In this document: positions 52,176-54,859 of the stretch, one piece after another | Position numbering within the stretch: position 1 is the stretch's first letter | Layout: each line of letters begins with the position of its first letter | Assembly (NCBI GenBank): GCA_002708305.1 | Contig: PANE01000012.1 | Span: 68,982 to 123,840 of the forward strand | Reading direction: 5' to 3' | Source: Rhodospirillaceae bacterium | Lineage (GTDB): Bacteria > Pseudomonadota > Alphaproteobacteria > Thalassobaculales > Thalassobaculaceae | Length of the DNA: 54,859 nucleotides | The notes under the pieces: model-generated | Told to the model about the DNA's origin: nothing | What the model saw: the letters and a program-made list of their open reading frames with translations, nothing else | The model's database searches: none | Translations under genes and position numbers: made by a program

Positions 52176-53936
52176 ATGGAATTAATGATTGAACATTTAC
52201 TAGAGCAAGGAATTGCTGCTCACAAAGAAGGTAAACTCCAGGCAGCTGAAAAACTATACAGGTCTATATTGGATGTTCAGCCACAACATTCGGATGCGAA
52301 CCATAATTTAGGTATTTTATCAATGGACGCTGGTAAAATTGAGGAAGCGGTTTCATCGTTAAAGATAGCCTTAGAGGCCAACCCCAAGCAGGGGCAGTTC
52401 TGGTTGAGTTACCTTGATGCCTTGATTCAACTGGGACATTTTGATAATGCCAAACAAATATTGAGACAAAGTAGAAATATAGGGCTAGCGAGAGATTGGA
52501 TCGATCGACTAGAAGCTCGAATGGACGAAATAGGGACTTCTGCACCAAAAGTTTCTGTTGGAACCCAGCCCAGCCAGGAACAAATAGATTATTTGATCAC
52601 TTTATATTTTCAAGGCGATTTACAGCAAGCACTTGTTCAGGGAAATATATTAACGTGTCAGTTCCCTAATGATCCCGTAATTCAAAATATTCTTAGTGGG
52701 ATCTATTCTGGACTGAAAAACTATGAAGCAGCTACCATAACTTACAACAAAGCGATTGCACTTAAACCCGATTTTGCTGAAGCACATCATAATAGGGGTA
52801 TATTTCTCAGTAATATAGGTAAGTATAAAGAGGCGATCGCTATTTATAATAAAGCGATTGCACTTAAACCTGATTTTACTGAAGTGCATATTAATCTTGG
52901 GAATACTTTGAAATTACTTGGAAAACATAAAGAGGCTATTATCAGTTATTGTAAGGCCGTTGAGTTTAATCCCAATAATGCAGAAGCATATAATAATCTA
53001 GGGGTCGCATTCAATAAACTCAGCAAGCATGACCAGGCTATCAGTTGTTATAATAAAGCAATAGAACTTAAACCTGATTTCTCTGGAGCGTATAATAATT
53101 TAGGAGAAGTATTCAGAAAATTAGGACGTTACGAAGAAGCTATTGTTCAGTTCAATATGGCAAACAACCCGACTTCAAAAGCAAAAATCTTAGAGTGTTT
53201 ATATGAAACGCGAAATTATACTAAATTTAATGAGGAATTAAATTTACTGATAGAAACAGATAAAAAAAATATTCGTATTGCAGCGATAAGCGCTTTTATT
53301 GCTAATCAGTTAAAACAAGAGGACCCCTATCCTTTTTGCAAAAATCCAATAGACTTTTTTCATGTTAGTAATTTAACTAATTATGTCATTAATGTTAGTG
53401 AATTTATCGACGGTATAATATTAGAGGCAGAGCGAGAGAACGCTTTGTGGGAACCTGAGAATACGGCGACAGTAGCCGGATTTCAGACCCGTAATAATAT
53501 CTTTCAAGCTGGAAGTAATTGTGAAGATCTGGGTAAAATTATTGAAAAGGAAATCAATTCCTATCGTTCTAAATTCGCACCAGAGAATTGTCTTTTTATT
53601 AAGTCGTGGCCCATCAAACATGCTATAACGGGATGGTATGTCCGATTAAAAAAAAATGGTTATCAAACAGCTCATATTCATCAAGATGGTTGGATAAGCG
53701 GGGTTATTTATCTCAAGACCGTTGACTTTGGGAATACTATTGAAGGTGCGCTTGAAGTAAGTCTGTATGGCTATGATTTAAATGTCTTAGATAAAAATTA
53801 CCCTAAAGAAATATATCGACCTAAGATTGGAGACATTGTTCTCTTCCCATCTTCTCTATTTCACAAGACTATACCTTTTACAAAAGATACCGAAAGATGC
53901 GTAATTGCTTTTGATTTAATCCCGTTAGCGCATTAA
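52176..53936 (+). CDS. TPR protein with C-terminal 2OG-Fe(II) oxygenase domain
   Basis: A 586-residue cytoplasmic protein. Residues ~5-100 and ~135-330 hold about eight 34-residue TPR units (for example EAIAIYNKAIALKPDFTEVH and AYNNLGVAFNKLSKHDQA). Residues ~385-586 form a double-stranded beta-helix oxygenase: H502 and D504 in HIHQDGW, H563 in SLFHKTIPF and R574, the expected iron and 2OG ligands. The TPR part probably recruits the substrate. The TPR DNA is itself repetitive, and codons 301-328 are duplicated exactly, inverted, at the window end. Start may be 52176 or 52185. Confidence 0.88.
   Translation: MELMIEHLLEQGIAAHKEGKLQAAEKLYRSILDVQPQHSDANHNLGILSMDAGKIEEAVSSLKIALEANPKQGQFWLSYLDALIQLGHFDNAKQILRQSRNIGLARDWIDRLEARMDEIGTSAPKVSVGTQPSQEQIDYLITLYFQGDLQQALVQGNILTCQFPNDPVIQNILSGIYSGLKNYEAATITYNKAIALKPDFAEAHHNRGIFLSNIGKYKEAIAIYNKAIALKPDFTEVHINLGNTLKLLGKHKEAIISYCKAVEFNPNNAEAYNNLGVAFNKLSKHDQAISCYNKAIELKPDFSGAYNNLGEVFRKLGRYEEAIVQFNMANNPTSKAKILECLYETRNYTKFNEELNLLIETDKKNIRIAAISAFIANQLKQEDPYPFCKNPIDFFHVSNLTNYVINVSEFIDGIILEAERENALWEPENTATVAGFQTRNNIFQAGSNCEDLGKIIEKEINSYRSKFAPENCLFIKSWPIKHAITGWYVRLKKNGYQTAHIHQDGWISGVIYLKTVDFGNTIEGALEVSLYGYDLNVLDKNYPKEIYRPKIGDIVLFPSSLFHKTIPFTKDTERCVIAFDLIPLAH
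53077..53157 (+). repeat. 81-bp inverted repeat, copy 1 (within the TPR-oxygenase gene)
   Basis: This stretch, starting ATTTCTCTGGAGCG and ending GTTCAGTTCAATA, is identical base for base to the reverse complement of 54779-54859. Identity stops directly after 53157 (T here, A in the other copy); on the other side it runs to the window edge. It encodes the TPR segment FSGAYNNLGEVFRKLGRYEE and the next seven residues. Confidence 0.95.
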
Positions 53937-53954
53937 CTGGACTGGAAAACCTGT

Positions 53955-54593
53955 CTAGAGCAAACTCTTTTTGATTATAGTGATGCTTCCCTGTCGCGTT
54001 TTGTGGGGTTCAATTATATCAATCATAGTAGCAGGTTCTTTGATATTATCACGAATCGATTTAAGGTTTATATTCGGCTTACCATTGGAGTAAGTGAAAT
54101 GGCAAATGATATAACCAGAACAAATATCCCAATATTCTGAAAAGAACGCCTCGTAATCCTTATGATCACCACAATCAAACCATACAAAATCGAAAACACC
54201 ATATTTTTCTACTAGATTTTTAGCCTTACCTTGAAAAACGCCTTCAATCAAACTGAAATATTTTGATTTTAGCATAAGGTCCATACCGGCTCGTTCTGAT
54301 AAATCCCCCAAGGACATGTCGTCTATCACAACCAATTTAGGATCATAGTTATAATTAGACAAATACTCTTCTTTTAAATTACCATCATTGAAAACATGTT
54401 CGTTATTAACCAATGCCTCTAAGAGAAATGGTGTGGTGTAACCGGCACCAATCTCCAAGACCCTTGTCGGTCGCAACATTTGCACCATCGACCTGAGAAA
54501 TGGAGCAACGTTTTCTGTCCCCATACCTGGTGTGTAATGTTCACAATATTCTAACGGACGCGGCTCCAGAAATGGCTTTTGACTTTTAGTCAA
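53955..54593 (-). CDS. Class I SAM-dependent methyltransferase
   Basis: A 212-residue protein with motif I TRVLEIGAGYTTPFLLEAL near residue 43, KLVVIDDMSLGDL for motif II and FDFVWFDCGDHKDYEAFF near 135. Such short enzymes methylate small molecules or sugars; FkbM-like or catechol-type are possible, but I cannot choose. Start codon is TTG, six bases after GGAGGGG. It sits between two facing TPR genes, within the segment that would be flipped by recombination of the 81-bp repeats. Confidence 0.82.
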   Translation of the reverse strand: MTKSQKPFLEPRPLEYCEHYTPGMGTENVAPFLRSMVQMLRPTRVLEIGAGYTTPFLLEALVNNEHVFNDGNLKEEYLSNYNYDPKLVVIDDMSLGDLSERAGMDLMLKSKYFSLIEGVFQGKAKNLVEKYGVFDFVWFDCGDHKDYEAFFSEYWDICSGYIICHFTYSNGKPNINLKSIRDNIKEPATMIDIIEPHKTRQGSITIIKKSLL

Positions 54594-54659
54594 TGGTTGT
54601 CCCCTCCAATTTAGCTCACATATCCAATGGCTAAATCACTTTTTCCACCGTTAAAATAT

Positions 54660-54859
54660 TTACAATTTTAAATCTACAATAAGTATATTTATTGCATCCT
54701 GAAATCTACCCCGTTTATACAATATTCTATTTAGTCCTACTCGTGGCATAAAAGATCTTGGGTTAAGAAACATTGATTTATTGAACTGAACAATAGCTTC
54801 TTCGTAACGTCCTAATTTTCTGAATACTTCTCCTAAATTATTATACGCTCCAGAGAAAT
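54660..54859 (-). CDS. 3' end of a second TPR protein gene (partial, runs off the window)
   Basis: Read on the minus strand from the window edge, the frame gives FSGAYNNLGEVFRKLGRYEE, AIVQFNKSMFLNPRSFMPRV, GLNRILYKRGRFQDAINILI and VDLKL, then TAA at 54660-54662. The first 27 residues are identical to the TPR-oxygenase protein; the rest is a different TPR-like end with no oxygenase domain. The 5' part lies outside. It faces the gene at 52176 across the methyltransferase gene. Confidence 0.75.
   Translation of the reverse strand, partial: FSGAYNNLGEVFRKLGRYEEAIVQFNKSMFLNPRSFMPRVGLNRILYKRGRFQDAINILIVDLKL
54779..54859 (-). repeat. 81-bp inverted repeat, copy 2 (window edge)
   Basis: Reverse complement identical to 53077-53157, in the same reading frame of the second TPR gene. 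The true length may be greater, as the window stops inside it. Confidence 0.93.

Overview
The window comes from an AT-rich bacterial chromosome, most likely a marine-type alphaproteobacterium. The evidence is the class I lysyl-tRNA synthetase, the single-chain adenosylcobalamin-dependent ribonucleotide reductase, and the run MlaD, DUF2155, Aat, AccC, AccB, AroQ, an order I know from alphaproteobacteria. There are no transposases, integrases, CRISPR arrays or rRNA genes. One tRNA gene is present.

Layout. (1) 97-6651: an orphan molybdopterin oxidoreductase, lysK, a kappa-GST-like isomerase, and a translationally coupled pair of a TauD/TfdA-type dioxygenase and diaminopropionate ammonia-lyase. 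(2) 6755-6831: a tRNA with anticodon CAT. (3) 6860-24445: a dense catabolic block of short divergent operons. It holds a flavin monooxygenase, two Nu-class GSTs, two CaiB/BaiF CoA-transferases, a D-amino-acid-oxidase-fold flavoenzyme, an SDR lacking its catalytic Tyr, a VOC protein, a second kappa-GST-like isomerase, a beta-hydroxyacid dehydrogenase, a DapA-like lyase, a MetE-like protein, a metallo-beta-lactamase hydrolase, a carboxymuconolactone decarboxylase-like protein, a close enamidase homologue, a Rieske oxygenase and an SMP-30 lactonase. No regulator lies inside the block. (4) 24994-33024: housekeeping genes nrdJ, mlaD, DUF2155, aat, accC, accB, aroQ. (5) 33305-46568: a TRAP binding protein without its membrane subunits, small and hypothetical genes, a degenerate response regulator, a photolyase of the FeS-BCP family that has lost cluster cysteines, a CDGSH protein, hydrolases, a GST with a coupled 44-residue ORF, a SulP transporter, a SnoaL-like pseudogene and an MFS transporter. 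(6) 46892-54859: accessory genes, namely a coiled-coil orphan, MmgE/PrpD, an alpha/beta hydrolase, a membrane protein with a SAP/HeH-like tail, a TPR protein with a C-terminal 2OG-Fe(II) oxygenase domain, a methyltransferase, and the 3' end of a second TPR gene facing the first.

The most unusual structure is at the right end. The two opposed TPR genes share an exact 81-bp inverted repeat in the same reading frame. Inversion between the copies would exchange their C-terminal domains without breaking either frame. A contig-end assembly artefact must be excluded, because the window ends inside one copy.

Function. The catabolic block looks like a collection of modules for oxidising, thiolating, CoA-activating and hydrolysing small organic (possibly aromatic or N-heterocyclic) compounds. 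The substrates cannot be read from sequence. Several starts were placed at an internal codon because a Shine-Dalgarno sequence sits just before it; these are noted per gene. All family assignments are by eye, without database searches.
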